From NCBI GenBank assembly GCA_031262035.1, contig JAISIL010000211.1, positions 1 through 35,412 on the forward strand: a stretch of 35,412 nt of DNA, read 5' to 3'. Below the pieces are notes generated by a model that did not search any database, was not told the origin of the DNA, and saw only the letters and a list, made by a program, of their open reading frames with translations. Every line of letters starts with the position of its first letter. Position 1 is the first letter of the stretch. The DNA comes from Spirochaetaceae bacterium (GTDB lineage: Bacteria > Spirochaetota > Spirochaetia > Treponematales > Breznakiellaceae). Positions 1 through 8,650 of this stretch are shown here, piece after piece. The position numbers were made by a program, and so were the translations under genes.

Positions 1-4
1 ATTT

Positions 5-31
5 CCCCGCGTCCCCGCGCCTCCGCGTGAG
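5..31. repeat. GC-rich short repeat (CACGCGGAGGCGC family), intergenic copy
   Basis: This copy lies just downstream of the asnS stop codon. Read on the minus strand it is CTCACGCGGAGGCGC followed by further GGNGCG units. The same sequence recurs inside asnS (869-895), iorA (19454-19482 and 19789-19815) and the acyltransferase gene (23345-23372). This is the only copy outside a coding region. Confidence 0.85.
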
Positions 32-36
32 ATATT

Positions 37-1443
37 CTAAAACTCGCACAGACCCACCGCCCGCGGATAGGGAATTACATCGCGGATATTCTGCATGCCG
101 GTCACATATTGGACGAGCCGTTCAAAGCCCAGCCCGAAACCGACGTGGGGTACGCTGCCGTAGCGCCTTAAATCGAGATACCAGTAGTAGTCTTCTGGTT
201 TTAAACCCAGTTCAGTCATTCGTTTTTCCAGTTTTTCAAGATTATCCTCGCGTTCACTGCCACCGATAATTTCACCAAGCCGGGGAACAAGGACATCCAT
301 TGCCCGCACGGTTTTGCCGTCATCGTTTTGCTTCATATAGAAGGCCTTTATCTCTTTGGGGTAATCGGTAACAATCACCGGCCCGCCTGTAAGGTTTTCG
401 GTAAGGTATCGTTCATGTTCGCTTTGCAGGTCGCAGCCCCAAAAAGGCTTAAAATCAAAGGCTCTGCCTTTTGAAACAGCCTTTTCCAATTCGGCAATGG
501 CCTCTGTGTAGGTCAGATGGGCAAATTTTGCATTGGCCACTTTATGAAGGCTGTCGATAATGCCTTTTTCGACGCGCTCATTGAAGAAGGCCAGGTCTTC
601 GGCACAGTCCTTCAAGGCTGTTTGAAAAAGATGCTTCAAGAAGTCCTCGGCAAGGGCCATATCGTCTTCAAGATGGGCAAAGGCAAATTCAGGTTCTACC
701 ATCCAGAATTCGGCCAAATGCCGCGAGGTATTGGAATTTTCAGCACGGAATGTCGGCCCAAAGGTGTAACAACGGCTCAAGGCTGTCGCATAAGTTTCCG
801 CCTCCAGTTGTCCTGATACAGTAAGACTCGTTCTTTTCCCAAAGAAATCTTTCGAGTAATCTATTCCTCCCCGCGCCTCCGCGTCTCCGCGTGAGCTTTC
901 AAGCGTTGTCACTTGGAACATCGCCCCGGCCCCTTCGGCGTCGCTTGCTGTGATTATCGGTGTATTGACATACTGAAAGCCCCGTTCCTGAAAAAACTGA
1001 TGAATAGCAAAGGCCAGGCGATTGCGAACTCGCGCCACCGCCCCAAAGGTATTGGTTCGTGCCCTCAGGTGTGCATTTTCACGCAAATATTCAAGGCTAT
1101 GCCGCTTCTTCTGCATTGGATACTCAGGCGCATCACCAATAAGCCGGACTTCGCCTGCTGCAAGCTCAAGTCTTTGCCCTGCCGCAGGCGAGGGAATCAG
1201 CCTTCCCTTAATCTCTACCGAACAGCCGGTAGTAATCTGCGCCAGAACAGGGGCAGTTTCCTGGTGAGAATCAATATCAAAGGTGCATTGTATATTTGCA
1301 AAAGAGGAGCCGTCATTCACCTCAATAAAAACAAGGTTTTTCATGTCCCGTTTAGTGCGAACCCAGCCTCTGACCAGGGCCTCAAGGCCATCTTTCGTGC
1401 CGGAAGGGTCTGTAGTCAATAAATCTTTTATAAGAGGAAGCAT
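37..1443 (-). CDS. asnS: Asparaginyl-tRNA synthetase
   Basis: Class II cytoplasmic synthetase that charges tRNA-Asn with asparagine in an ATP-dependent reaction. The 468 residues match the family length. An N-terminal OB-fold anticodon-binding domain (about residues 20-105) precedes the catalytic domain, which shows motif 2 (FRAENSNTSRHLAEFW, with VEPE following) and motif 3 (GFGLGFERL) near the C-terminus. It is the last gene of a minus-strand run rpmF-acpP-rnc-asnS, 41 bp after rnc. The ATG is preceded by AGGA about 8 nt upstream, so the start is reasonable. Residues about 183-192 (SSRGDAEARGG) are encoded by a copy of the GC-rich dispersed repeat, in the loop before KDFFGK; the frame is kept and all catalytic motifs are intact. 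My recollection of E. coli AsnS is that a loop of similar length sits here, so this may be a replacement instead of a net insertion. Confidence 0.97.
   Translation of the reverse strand: MLPLIKDLLTTDPSGTKDGLEALVRGWVRTKRDMKNLVFIEVNDGSSFANIQCTFDIDSHQETAPVLAQITTGCSVEIKGRLIPSPAAGQRLELAAGEVRLIGDAPEYPMQKKRHSLEYLRENAHLRARTNTFGAVARVRNRLAFAIHQFFQERGFQYVNTPIITASDAEGAGAMFQVTTLESSRGDAEARGGIDYSKDFFGKRTSLTVSGQLEAETYATALSRCYTFGPTFRAENSNTSRHLAEFWMVEPEFAFAHLEDDMALAEDFLKHLFQTALKDCAEDLAFFNERVEKGIIDSLHKVANAKFAHLTYTEAIAELEKAVSKGRAFDFKPFWGCDLQSEHERYLTENLTGGPVIVTDYPKEIKAFYMKQNDDGKTVRAMDVLVPRLGEIIGGSEREDNLEKLEKRMTELGLKPEDYYWYLDLRRYGSVPHVGFGLGFERLVQYVTGMQNIRDVIPYPRAVGLCEF
869..895. repeat. GC-rich short repeat inside asnS, in frame
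   Basis: This copy matches the sequence at 5-31 with one unit changed (GGAGACGC for GGAGGCGC). It is read in the TCA-CGC frame to give SRGDAEARG. The copies in iorA and the acyltransferase gene use other frames, so the peptide itself is not what is conserved. Confidence 0.85.
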
Positions 1444-1484
1444 AGTATAATCCTAATACAAAATGTCAAAATAAACAAGGACGT

Positions 1485-2273
1485 TTATTGCTGTTTCTCA
1501 GGGTGCAGCGTAACCCAGGCAATCTTTGCCGCTTCCTGTTCGGCGGCTTTTTTGTTGCGTCCAATTCCCGGCCCATAGGTTTTACCGCCAACCAGGGCCT
1601 CTACCCAAAAGAGCTTGCTGTGTTCCTGCCCCTTCGATTTAAGCAGCTTGTAAACAGGCACCCGCCGGAATTTCTGCTGGCAGTATTCCTGTAAGAGGGA
1701 CTTATAATCAAGATGATAATTATTGCTGATAACCCGGTCGACCTCTTTATCCAGCCAGGAATTGATAAAATTGAAGGCCGGCAAAAAACCGCCGTCAATG
1801 TAGATTGCACCGATAAGGGCTTCCATTGCATCGGCAAGAATGGCGTTCTTCCCCCTGCCGCCTGAGCTTTCCTCGCCTTTTCCAAGGAGCATCATGGTAT
1901 CAAGCTGCAGTTCCCGTGCGACACCGGATAAAATATCTTCAGAAACAACAACGGCTTTTATTTTGGCAAGTTCGCCCTCGTTTTTTTCAGGAAAATTGAT
2001 GTAAAGATAAGAGGCAGCCGTTGCTCCCAGAATAGCATCGCCAAGAAACTCCAGCCTTTCATTGTTGATACCGTGATGGTTTACCTGCAAGCTTTGTTCG
2101 GTATTACCTGCTTCATTAGTGACAGAACGATGAGTAAATGCTAAATTGAGAAGGTTTAAATCCTTCATTCTAAACCCGGCGGCATTCTCGAAACTGATAA
2201 GTTCCTTCTTCCGCTCCGGGTTCAGAATAAATTTTTTATTATTTTTGTTGGGATTTAATGAATTCGTAAGCAT
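1485..2273 (-). CDS. rnc: Ribonuclease III
   Basis: Double-strand-specific endoribonuclease that processes rRNA precursors and other structured transcripts. The N-terminal RNase III domain contains the signature NERLEFLGDAIL and a second acidic site in ADAMEALIGAIYID. The C-terminal part has the dsRNA-binding domain (DYKSLLQEYCQQ through KKAAEQEAAKIA). It follows acpP as in T. pallidum (recalled order rpmF-acpP-rnc). The start is uncertain: upstream in-frame ATGs at 2306 and 2294 and the one chosen at 2273 all lie inside acpP, and none has a good ribosome-binding site. Translation is therefore probably coupled to acpP by reinitiation. The 2273 start gives 262 residues with a lysine/asparagine-rich leader before the first conserved helix. 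Confidence 0.93.
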   Translation of the reverse strand: MLTNSLNPNKNNKKFILNPERKKELISFENAAGFRMKDLNLLNLAFTHRSVTNEAGNTEQSLQVNHHGINNERLEFLGDAILGATAASYLYINFPEKNEGELAKIKAVVVSEDILSGVARELQLDTMMLLGKGEESSGGRGKNAILADAMEALIGAIYIDGGFLPAFNFINSWLDKEVDRVISNNYHLDYKSLLQEYCQQKFRRVPVYKLLKSKGQEHSKLFWVEALVGGKTYGPGIGRNKKAAEQEAAKIAWVTLHPEKQQ

Positions 2274-2478
2274 CTTTGACTGTTTCGAATTCATTTGCTT
2301 TTTCATCGGGAATCGTTACCCCCAGTTCTTCTTCAATAGCATACACAAGGTCGTAGGTGTCAAGACTGTCGGCCTGAAAATCCTGTCTGAAGTTAGATTC
2401 CATGGTGATCTTTGATTCATCAACATTATCAAGCTTCTCTGCGATGATTTTTTTTAGTTTTTCAAATAGTTCGTCCAT
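2239..2478 (-). CDS. acpP: Acyl carrier protein
   Basis: Small acidic carrier of acyl chains for type II fatty acid synthesis in the cytoplasm. The 79-residue product has the ADSLDT motif, in which Ser38 would receive the 4'-phosphopantetheine arm, and the usual four-helix pattern (for example DLVYAIEEELGVTIPDE). An AGAGGAG sequence lies just upstream of the ATG. It sits between rpmF (18 bp away) and rnc, whose coding region overlaps its 3' end in another frame. The usual neighbours in many bacteria (plsX, fabH, fabD) are absent. Confidence 0.97.
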   Translation of the reverse strand: MDELFEKLKKIIAEKLDNVDESKITMESNFRQDFQADSLDTYDLVYAIEEELGVTIPDEKANEFETVKDAYEFIKSQQK

Positions 2479-2496
2479 TTTACACTCCTCTGTTTG

Positions 2497-2688
2497 TTAC
2501 GCGCCCTTGGTTTCGGGGACAATAACCTGTTTTCCGCGGTAAAACCCACATTTTGGGCATACATGATGCGGTAAAACGCTGTTTCCACAGGAACCACAAG
2601 CAATCATGGTCGGTGCGGACAGTTTCATGTTCAAGGTTTGCCGCCTTCGCGTGCGTGCCTTGGAAGTTTTTGATCTGGGTACAGCCAT
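2497..2688 (-). CDS. rpmF: 50S ribosomal protein L32
   Basis: Large-subunit ribosomal protein of 63 residues, slightly above the usual 56-60. The basic N-terminus MAVPRSKTSKARTRRR is typical, and Cys31, Cys34, Cys44 and Cys47 (CGSC, then CPKC) form a zinc-ribbon of the C+ type. A GAGAGG ribosome-binding site precedes the ATG. It is the first gene of the minus-strand cluster and is served by a near-consensus promoter at 2718-2746, divergent from the gap promoter. Confidence 0.97.
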   Translation of the reverse strand: MAVPRSKTSKARTRRRQTLNMKLSAPTMIACGSCGNSVLPHHVCPKCGFYRGKQVIVPETKGA

Positions 2689-2717
2689 AAATAACCTCTC
2701 TATAAATATCTCGTCTA

Positions 2718-2746
2718 AATATAACCAAAAACGCTTTTTTTGTCAA
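2718..2746 (-). promoter_or_regulatory. Sigma70-type promoter for rpmF-acpP-rnc
   Basis: On the minus strand a perfect -35 box TTGACA (2741-2746) is separated by 17 bp from a -10 box TATATT (2718-2723). It lies about 30 bp upstream of the rpmF start codon. Confidence 0.8.
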
Positions 2747-2807
2747 GTAGGTAATGATAAAAAATAATTTTAAAAATAATTTTTATCATGAATTTTTTTT
2801 CTTTATA

Positions 2808-3927
<1,120 letters not shown>

Positions 3928-3932
3928 TTTTT

Positions 3933-4033
3933 AACCACGAATGGCACGAATGCCTGACGGCACACGAATTTTTAGTTAGAAATATAAGATTATTCGTGTG
4001 GGAGCGTAGCGACCATTCGTGTTATTCGTGGTT
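3933..4033 (+). repeat. Cloverleaf-type intergenic repeat, copy 1
   Basis: Ends are AACCACGAAT and ATTCGTGGTT. The left side hairpin is GCC-TGAC-GGC, the central stem ACACGAAT pairs with ATTCGTGT, and the right side hairpin, GGGAGCGTAGCGACC, is imperfect. The copy fills the gap-pgk gap, ending 22 bp before the pgk ATG. As RNA it could act as a processing or termination structure between the two genes (inference). Confidence 0.9.
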
Positions 4034-4055
4034 CATTTCTTTATAGGAGAAAACA

Positions 4056-5336
4056 ATGATAAAGACAGTAAAAACAATCCCCCTTGCAGGGAAACGCGTG
4101 ATAATGCGTGTGGATTTTAATGTGCCGATGAAGGTAGTGGAGCCGGGGAAGCCTGGTGTTGTCGGGGACGATACCCGTGTGGTTGCCGCTCTGCCTACCA
4201 TCAAATATATTCTTGACCAGGGCGTTAAGACCCTTACCCTGATGAGCCACCTGGGCGACCCGGATAAGGATGCCAAAAAGGCAAAAGAAAAAGAAGGGGA
4301 TGCATTCAGTAAGGATGCATTTATGAATAAAAACTACGGAAAGTATCACCTGCAGCCGGTGGCCGAGCATTTGGCAAAACTATTGGGCAAGCCGGTGGTG
4401 TTTGCCGCTGATGCACTGGGGCAGAAGGCTTTTATTGAAGGCCAGAAAGATGGCACGGTGATTGTGCTTGAAAATACCCGCTTCCATAAAGAAGAAACCA
4501 GCAAAGACGGCGCCGAAAGGGATAAGATGGCAAAAGAATTGGCCACTTACGGCGATGTTTTTGTCAATGACGCCTTCGGAACGGCCCACCGCGACCATGC
4601 TTCTACGGCATCTATTGCAAAATTCATGCCTGCAGGTAATGTCTGCGGCGGTTTCCTTATGGAAAAAGAAGTGCAGTTCCTCGAACCAATTGTTACGAGC
4701 CCGGTGAAGCCTTTAGTGGCCATTATCGGCGGTGCAAAAGTATCCAGCAAAATCGCCGTGCTTGAATCCTTGCTGAAAAACGCAAAGGCATTGGTTATTG
4801 GCGGCGGTATGGCCTACACCTTCTTTAAGGCACAGGGTCATAAAATTGGTAAAAGCCTTGTCGAAGATGACCAGATTGATACAGCAAAAGATATTTTGGC
4901 AAAGGCAAAAGCAGCAGGCTGCGAAATCGTTCTTCCCCTTGACCAAATTGGGGCAGAAACCTATGCGGCAGATGCAAAACCGGTAGCCATTGACGGCGTA
5001 GATGTTCCCGATAACCTGATGGGTTTGGATGTCGGCCCGAAAACCATTGCAGAATACAAGAAGGTTTTGGATACAGCAAAAACCATCGTCTGGAACGGCC
5101 CGGTTGGCGTCTTCGAGTTTGATGCATTTGCAAAAGGCACCGAAGAAGTGGCACAATTGGTAGCAGGCGAAACAGCCAAGGGCGTCATCACCGTCGTAGG
5201 CGGCGGCGATTCCGTAGCAGCAGTGAACAAATTCGGTTTGGCCGATAAAATGAGCCATGTGTCCACCGGCGGTGGCGCATCACTGGAACTGCTGGAAGGC
5301 AAAAAACTGCCTGGCATCGAGGTGTGCCGGGGTTAG
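4056..5336 (+). CDS. pgk: Phosphoglycerate kinase
   Basis: Transfers a phosphate from 1,3-bisphosphoglycerate to ADP in lower glycolysis. The 426-residue product has the N-terminal motif RVDFNVPM, the hinge and nucleotide-binding segments AIIGGAKVSSKI and WNGPVGVFE, and the C-terminal VVGGGDSVAAV and STGGGASLELLEG. The length exceeds the usual 390-400 because of a lysine-rich insertion (DPDKDAKKAKEKEGDAF) after MSHLG. The conserved HLGRP motif reads HLGDP here; my recollection is that treponemal PGKs share this, so it looks like a lineage trait. TAGGAG precedes the ATG. Confidence 0.98.
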   Translation: MIKTVKTIPLAGKRVIMRVDFNVPMKVVEPGKPGVVGDDTRVVAALPTIKYILDQGVKTLTLMSHLGDPDKDAKKAKEKEGDAFSKDAFMNKNYGKYHLQPVAEHLAKLLGKPVVFAADALGQKAFIEGQKDGTVIVLENTRFHKEETSKDGAERDKMAKELATYGDVFVNDAFGTAHRDHASTASIAKFMPAGNVCGGFLMEKEVQFLEPIVTSPVKPLVAIIGGAKVSSKIAVLESLLKNAKALVIGGGMAYTFFKAQGHKIGKSLVEDDQIDTAKDILAKAKAAGCEIVLPLDQIGAETYAADAKPVAIDGVDVPDNLMGLDVGPKTIAEYKKVLDTAKTIVWNGPVGVFEFDAFAKGTEEVAQLVAGETAKGVITVVGGGDSVAAVNKFGLADKMSHVSTGGGASLELLEGKKLPGIEVCRG

Positions 5337-5341
5337 AAAAT

Positions 5342-5399
5342 AAGTAGGAAGTAGGAAGTAGGAAGTAGCAACATACTTCCTACTTCCTACTTCCTACTT
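5342..5399. repeat. Perfect 26-bp-arm palindrome between pgk and tpiA
   Basis: The left arm (5342-5367) is made of tandem AAGTAGG units. The right arm (5374-5399) is its exact reverse complement, and the loop is GCAACA. A run TTTTCTTGAC follows, so the transcript could form a strong hairpin that stops or protects the mRNA between pgk and tpiA. Both its position and its design (tandem short units folded back on themselves) resemble the palindrome inside argS. Confidence 0.9.
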
Positions 5400-5454
5400 T
5401 TCTTGACTTCACGATAAAACCTTCGAATAACAAATAACTAATAGGAGAGATAAT

Positions 5455-6204
5455 ATGCGAGATTACTACATAGCCGGCAACTGGAAGATGCACAAGACCC
5501 GTGCAGAAGCTGCCGATTTGGCGAAGGCCCTTGTGGATGGCCTTAAAGGTGCGAAACATAAGTACCTTGTTGCACCTTCATTTACCGCCCTGGAAACCGT
5601 GGCCCCTATTGTGAAGGGCACAAATATCAGGCTGGGGGCGCAGAATTGTGCGCAGGAAGAACAGGGCGCACATACCGGGGAAGTCTCGGTGCTGCAATTG
5701 AAGGACCTGGGTGTCCAGACCATCATCTTAGGCCACAGTGAAAGGCGGCATGTGTATGGGGAATCCGATGCCCTTATTAACAAAAAGGTCAAGTTGGCCT
5801 TAAAGCACGGTTTTGAAGTTATTCTGTGCATCGGCGAAACATTGGACGAACGGGAAGCAGGCGCTGCCGAAGCGGTTTGTGAAGCCCAGACGGTGTTGGG
5901 CCTTGCCGGTATAACGGCGGCAGATATGGCGAACATCGTCATCGCCTACGAGCCGGTTTGGGCAATAGGCACCGGCAAAACGGCCAGTCCCGAAGATGCA
6001 GAGGCGATTCATGCCTTTACCAGGAAGGTTTTAACGAACCTTTACGGTAAAGATGTTGCGGAAAAAACCATCATCCAATACGGCGGGTCGGTAAAGCCTG
6101 AGAATGCAGCACAGTTAATGGCAAAACCCAATATTGACGGGGCATTGGTCGGCGGTGCGGCATTAAAGGCCGAAACCTTTGTGCCTATTTGTAAGTTTGA
6201 TTAA
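5455..6204 (+). CDS. tpiA: Triosephosphate isomerase
   Basis: Interconverts dihydroxyacetone phosphate and glyceraldehyde 3-phosphate. At 249 residues it is the family length. Catalytic residues are visible: Lys11 in NWKMHK, His94 in ILGHSERR and Glu166 in AYEPVWAIGTGK. The C-terminal phosphate-binding loop QYGGSVKPENA and ALVGGAALK are intact. AGGAGAG precedes the ATG. It ends tail-to-tail with the glycogen debranching gene; the two stop codons share the TTAA at 6201-6204. Confidence 0.98.
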   Translation: MRDYYIAGNWKMHKTRAEAADLAKALVDGLKGAKHKYLVAPSFTALETVAPIVKGTNIRLGAQNCAQEEQGAHTGEVSVLQLKDLGVQTIILGHSERRHVYGESDALINKKVKLALKHGFEVILCIGETLDEREAGAAEAVCEAQTVLGLAGITAADMANIVIAYEPVWAIGTGKTASPEDAEAIHAFTRKVLTNLYGKDVAEKTIIQYGGSVKPENAAQLMAKPNIDGALVGGAALKAETFVPICKFD

Positions 6205-8411
6205 ATGCTAAGCCGGCCTTTTGGAACTGTTTTACTGGCCAGTATAACCAGGCTCTTTTCTTTCAGGTAATAGACATTGGGGAAGAAAAGGGTCTTCCAA
6301 TCGGGCGGGGGAAGGATGTCATTGGGTGCAGGCAGGCCCGTATCGGCAACCAGCACCCATTCCTTGCCTTCCGGGGCATTGCATACCGAAAAACTCACAG
6401 CAGTGGACGATGCATTCATCATTATGTAAAAATCACAGTCATCACGGTCGGCTTTTATGTCGGCCTTTGAACCATCGAGCCTGAAGGCAAGGCATAATTC
6501 GGTTTTATCCCAATCGACGGCGCCTCCGTCGGCAGCAAACCAACTAATGTCGGGGGTTGCATCATAGTAGCCGCCGACACCAGTGTAAAATTCAGGGCGC
6601 ATAAAGCCGGGGTGACGTTTGCGGAAGGCTATCATCTCTTTTATAAAACGAAAAAGTTCTTTCTTTTCGGCGGCTTTTATATCATCATCGGAGAGGAAAT
6701 CCCAGTTATACCAGGATATTTCGTTGTCCTGGCAGTAAGCATTGTTGTTCCCATTCTGCGTGCGGCCTATCTCATCGCCGCCGAGCATCATCGGGGTGCC
6801 AAGGCTCAGCATCAGGGTAGCGGCAAAATTCTTCATCTGCCTTAGGCGGAGCTGCCGAATGGGCGAGCGCTCGGTATCGCCTTCGACTCCGTAATTGTAA
6901 CTGTAATTGTTATTGTTTCCGTCCCGGTTATTTTCGCCGTTATTTTCATTATGCTTTCCATTGTAGGATACAAGGTCGGCAAGGGTAAAGCCATCGTGGC
7001 TGGTGATAAAATTGATGGAATGAAAGGGCTTTCGGCCGTCGCGAAGATAGAGGTCGGAGCTTCCGGCAAGACGGGTGGCAAAGTCGCGGAGCTCGCCCTT
7101 ATCGCCGCGCCAGAACTTACGCACACCGTCGCGGTAGCGGTCATTCCATTCGGCCCAGCGGCCGCCGGGAAAGTGACCGACCTGATAGGCTCCACCGGCA
7201 TCCCAGGCTTCGGCGATAATCTTGGTGTTGGCAAGTATCGGGTCTTCGGCAATCCGTTCCAGGACCGGGGGATTTTCCATCAGGTTTCCGTGCTGGTCGC
7301 GCCCGAGGATAGCGGCAAGGTCGAAGCGGAAGCCGTCGACATGCATCTCGACAACCCAGTAGTGGAGGCAGTCGATAATAAAACTCCGGGTGATAGGATG
7401 ATTGCAGTTTACCGTATTCCCGCAGCCGGAATAATTTTTATAATAGCGCTGGTTTTCGTCCAGCATGTAATAAACGGAGTTATCGAGGCCTCGGAAGCCG
7501 TAAGTAAGGCCGCGCTCGTTGCCTTCTGCCGTGTGGTTAAAGACAATGTCCAATATAACCTCGATGCCGGCCTTGTGGAGCTCGCGAACCATGGTTTTAA
7601 ATTCATTGACAGCGCCGTTTGGGTTTCTGTTTGCCGTCCATGCCCAGGAATAAGATGCTTTGGGAGCAAAAAAGGCTACGGTAGAATAGCCCCAGTAGTT
7701 TTTAAGACGGTGGCCTGTTTGGGGGTCTGTACGGTCGTTTTCATCTTCATAAAAATCATGAATAGGAAGGAGTTCCAGGCTGGTAATCCCTAATTCTTTC
7801 AGGTAGGGGATTTTTTCTATAAGGCCAAGGTAGGTGCCCGGGTGGGCGACGCCTGAATTGCCGTTTGCCGTAAAGCCACGAACATGGGTCTCGTATAAAA
7901 CGCTGAAACGAAGCGGATAGTTAAGGGGAATATCGCCTTGCCAATCGAAATCATCGGAAGCAACAACCGCCTTGGGGTGGCGGGCAGGGTCGGCATCCTT
8001 GTAGGAAAAAGAAAGGTCGGCCGAGGTATCGTCTATCTCGTAACCAAGGCTCAGTTCCGGGGCCCAGTTTTCCATGTTGGCAATGGCCCGCGCATAAGGG
8101 TCAAGGAGCAGTTTGTGTTTATTAAAACGCAGGCCTTTTTCCGGCACATAGGGCCCGTCAACCTTGTAAAGGTAGCAAACACCGGGCTCTAAGCCCTGGA
8201 TAAAACAATGCCAAATATCACCGCTGCGGTTTTTACGGCTGTCAAGTTCCACCGTGTAAAAGGGCCTTGCATCGGCGGCTGCTTCGAAAAGGAGCAGACT
8301 AACAGCCTTTGCATTGCGGGCAAAAAGAGAAAAATTTACCCCATTCCCCAAAAAACAAGCGCCAAAAGGCAGGGGTTTGCCGTTCAGGACATTCGGGCTA
8401 GTAGTTGGCAT
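6201..8411 (-). CDS. glgX: Glycogen debranching enzyme (GlgX/isoamylase type)
   Basis: GH13 hydrolase expected to cut alpha-1,6 branches of glycogen or limit dextrins. From the chosen ATG (8411) the product has about 736 residues: an N-terminal CBM48-type domain (PFGACFLGNGVNFSLFARNA), then the barrel with DIVFNHTAEG, the nucleophile region DGFRFDLAAILG, the acid/base region KIIAEAWDAGG and FITSHDGFTLADLVSYN. The asparagine-rich HNENNGENNRDGNNNN stretch is an expanded form of the HNEANGENNRDG motif usual in this family. An upstream in-frame start (8486) would add 25 residues unlike the family and would pass through the promoter, so 8411 is preferred. There is no ribosome-binding site; the promoter places transcription start at the ATG. 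Confidence 0.94.
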   Translation of the reverse strand: MPTTSPNVLNGKPLPFGACFLGNGVNFSLFARNAKAVSLLLFEAAADARPFYTVELDSRKNRSGDIWHCFIQGLEPGVCYLYKVDGPYVPEKGLRFNKHKLLLDPYARAIANMENWAPELSLGYEIDDTSADLSFSYKDADPARHPKAVVASDDFDWQGDIPLNYPLRFSVLYETHVRGFTANGNSGVAHPGTYLGLIEKIPYLKELGITSLELLPIHDFYEDENDRTDPQTGHRLKNYWGYSTVAFFAPKASYSWAWTANRNPNGAVNEFKTMVRELHKAGIEVILDIVFNHTAEGNERGLTYGFRGLDNSVYYMLDENQRYYKNYSGCGNTVNCNHPITRSFIIDCLHYWVVEMHVDGFRFDLAAILGRDQHGNLMENPPVLERIAEDPILANTKIIAEAWDAGGAYQVGHFPGGRWAEWNDRYRDGVRKFWRGDKGELRDFATRLAGSSDLYLRDGRKPFHSINFITSHDGFTLADLVSYNGKHNENNGENNRDGNNNNYSYNYGVEGDTERSPIRQLRLRQMKNFAATLMLSLGTPMMLGGDEIGRTQNGNNNAYCQDNEISWYNWDFLSDDDIKAAEKKELFRFIKEMIAFRKRHPGFMRPEFYTGVGGYYDATPDISWFAADGGAVDWDKTELCLAFRLDGSKADIKADRDDCDFYIMMNASSTAVSFSVCNAPEGKEWVLVADTGLPAPNDILPPPDWKTLFFPNVYYLKEKSLVILASKTVPKGRLSI

Positions 8412-8417
8412 ACTATA

Positions 8418-8446
8418 AGTATAGTGGAAAACTGAAATTAAATCAA
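8418..8446 (-). promoter_or_regulatory. Promoter of glgX, predicts a leaderless mRNA
   Basis: On the minus strand the -35 box is TTGATT (8441-8446), followed by a 17 bp spacer and the -10 box TATACT (8418-8423). Only 6 bp separate the -10 box from the ATG at 8411, so +1 should fall on or next to the A of the start codon. Confidence 0.7.
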
Positions 8447-8455
8447 GCTCACGAA

Positions 8456-8472
8456 GGTTTGCAAAGCAAACC
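8456..8472. repeat. Small hairpin next to cloverleaf copy 2
   Basis: GGTTTGC-AAA-GCAAACC is a 7 bp stem with a 3 nt loop, 8 bp outside the left end of the cloverleaf repeat and just upstream of the glgX -35 box. It has the same 3-nt-loop style as the element's side hairpins, but no second copy was found. Confidence 0.6.
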
Positions 8473-8480
8473 AAATAAAA

Positions 8481-8569
8481 AACCACGAATAACGCGAATC
8501 CGCCTAACAGCGGACACGAATATCACTTTTCATTCGTGTCGGCGAAGCCGATTCATGTTATTCGTGGTT
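8481..8569 (+). repeat. Cloverleaf-type intergenic repeat, copy 2
   Basis: Outer stem AACCACGAATAACGCGAAT pairs with ATTCATGTTATTCGTGGTT. The left side hairpin is CCGC-CTAACA-GCGG, the central stem ACACGAAT/ATTCGTGT has a short loop, and the right hairpin is CGGC-GAA-GCCG. It lies between the divergent glgX and 8651 promoters. The right flank (about 8570-8598) resembles the outer flank of copy 8. Confidence 0.9.
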
Positions 8570-8600
8570 TTTATGGTTTCAAAGTTGAATGTCTTTCCTC

Positions 8601-8629
8601 TTGACATTTCCCTGGTATTGTTCTATAGT
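8601..8629 (+). promoter_or_regulatory. Promoter of the ferritin-like/VIT1 gene
   Basis: TTGACA (8601-8606), a 17 bp spacer and TATAGT (8624-8629), 21 bp before the GTG start. I see no clear Fur-type inverted repeat over it. Confidence 0.8.
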
Positions 8630-8650
8630 GAATAAGAAGGGGATAAGATA

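Noticed and set aside
6850-6960. Asparagine-codon-rich stretch in glgX as an inserted repeat
   Set aside because: The motif HNENNGENNRDG is a family feature of GlgX/isoamylases. The stretch is only expanded and is not palindromic or found elsewhere in the window.
7000-7793. Long plus-strand open frame opposite glgX
   Set aside because: It is an antisense shadow of a conserved GH13 gene, with no ribosome-binding site and no recognisable domain.
6201-8486. Longer glgX starting at 8486
   Set aside because: The extra 25 residues cross the promoter and enter the cloverleaf repeat; ATG 8411 begins just before the conserved N-terminal domain.
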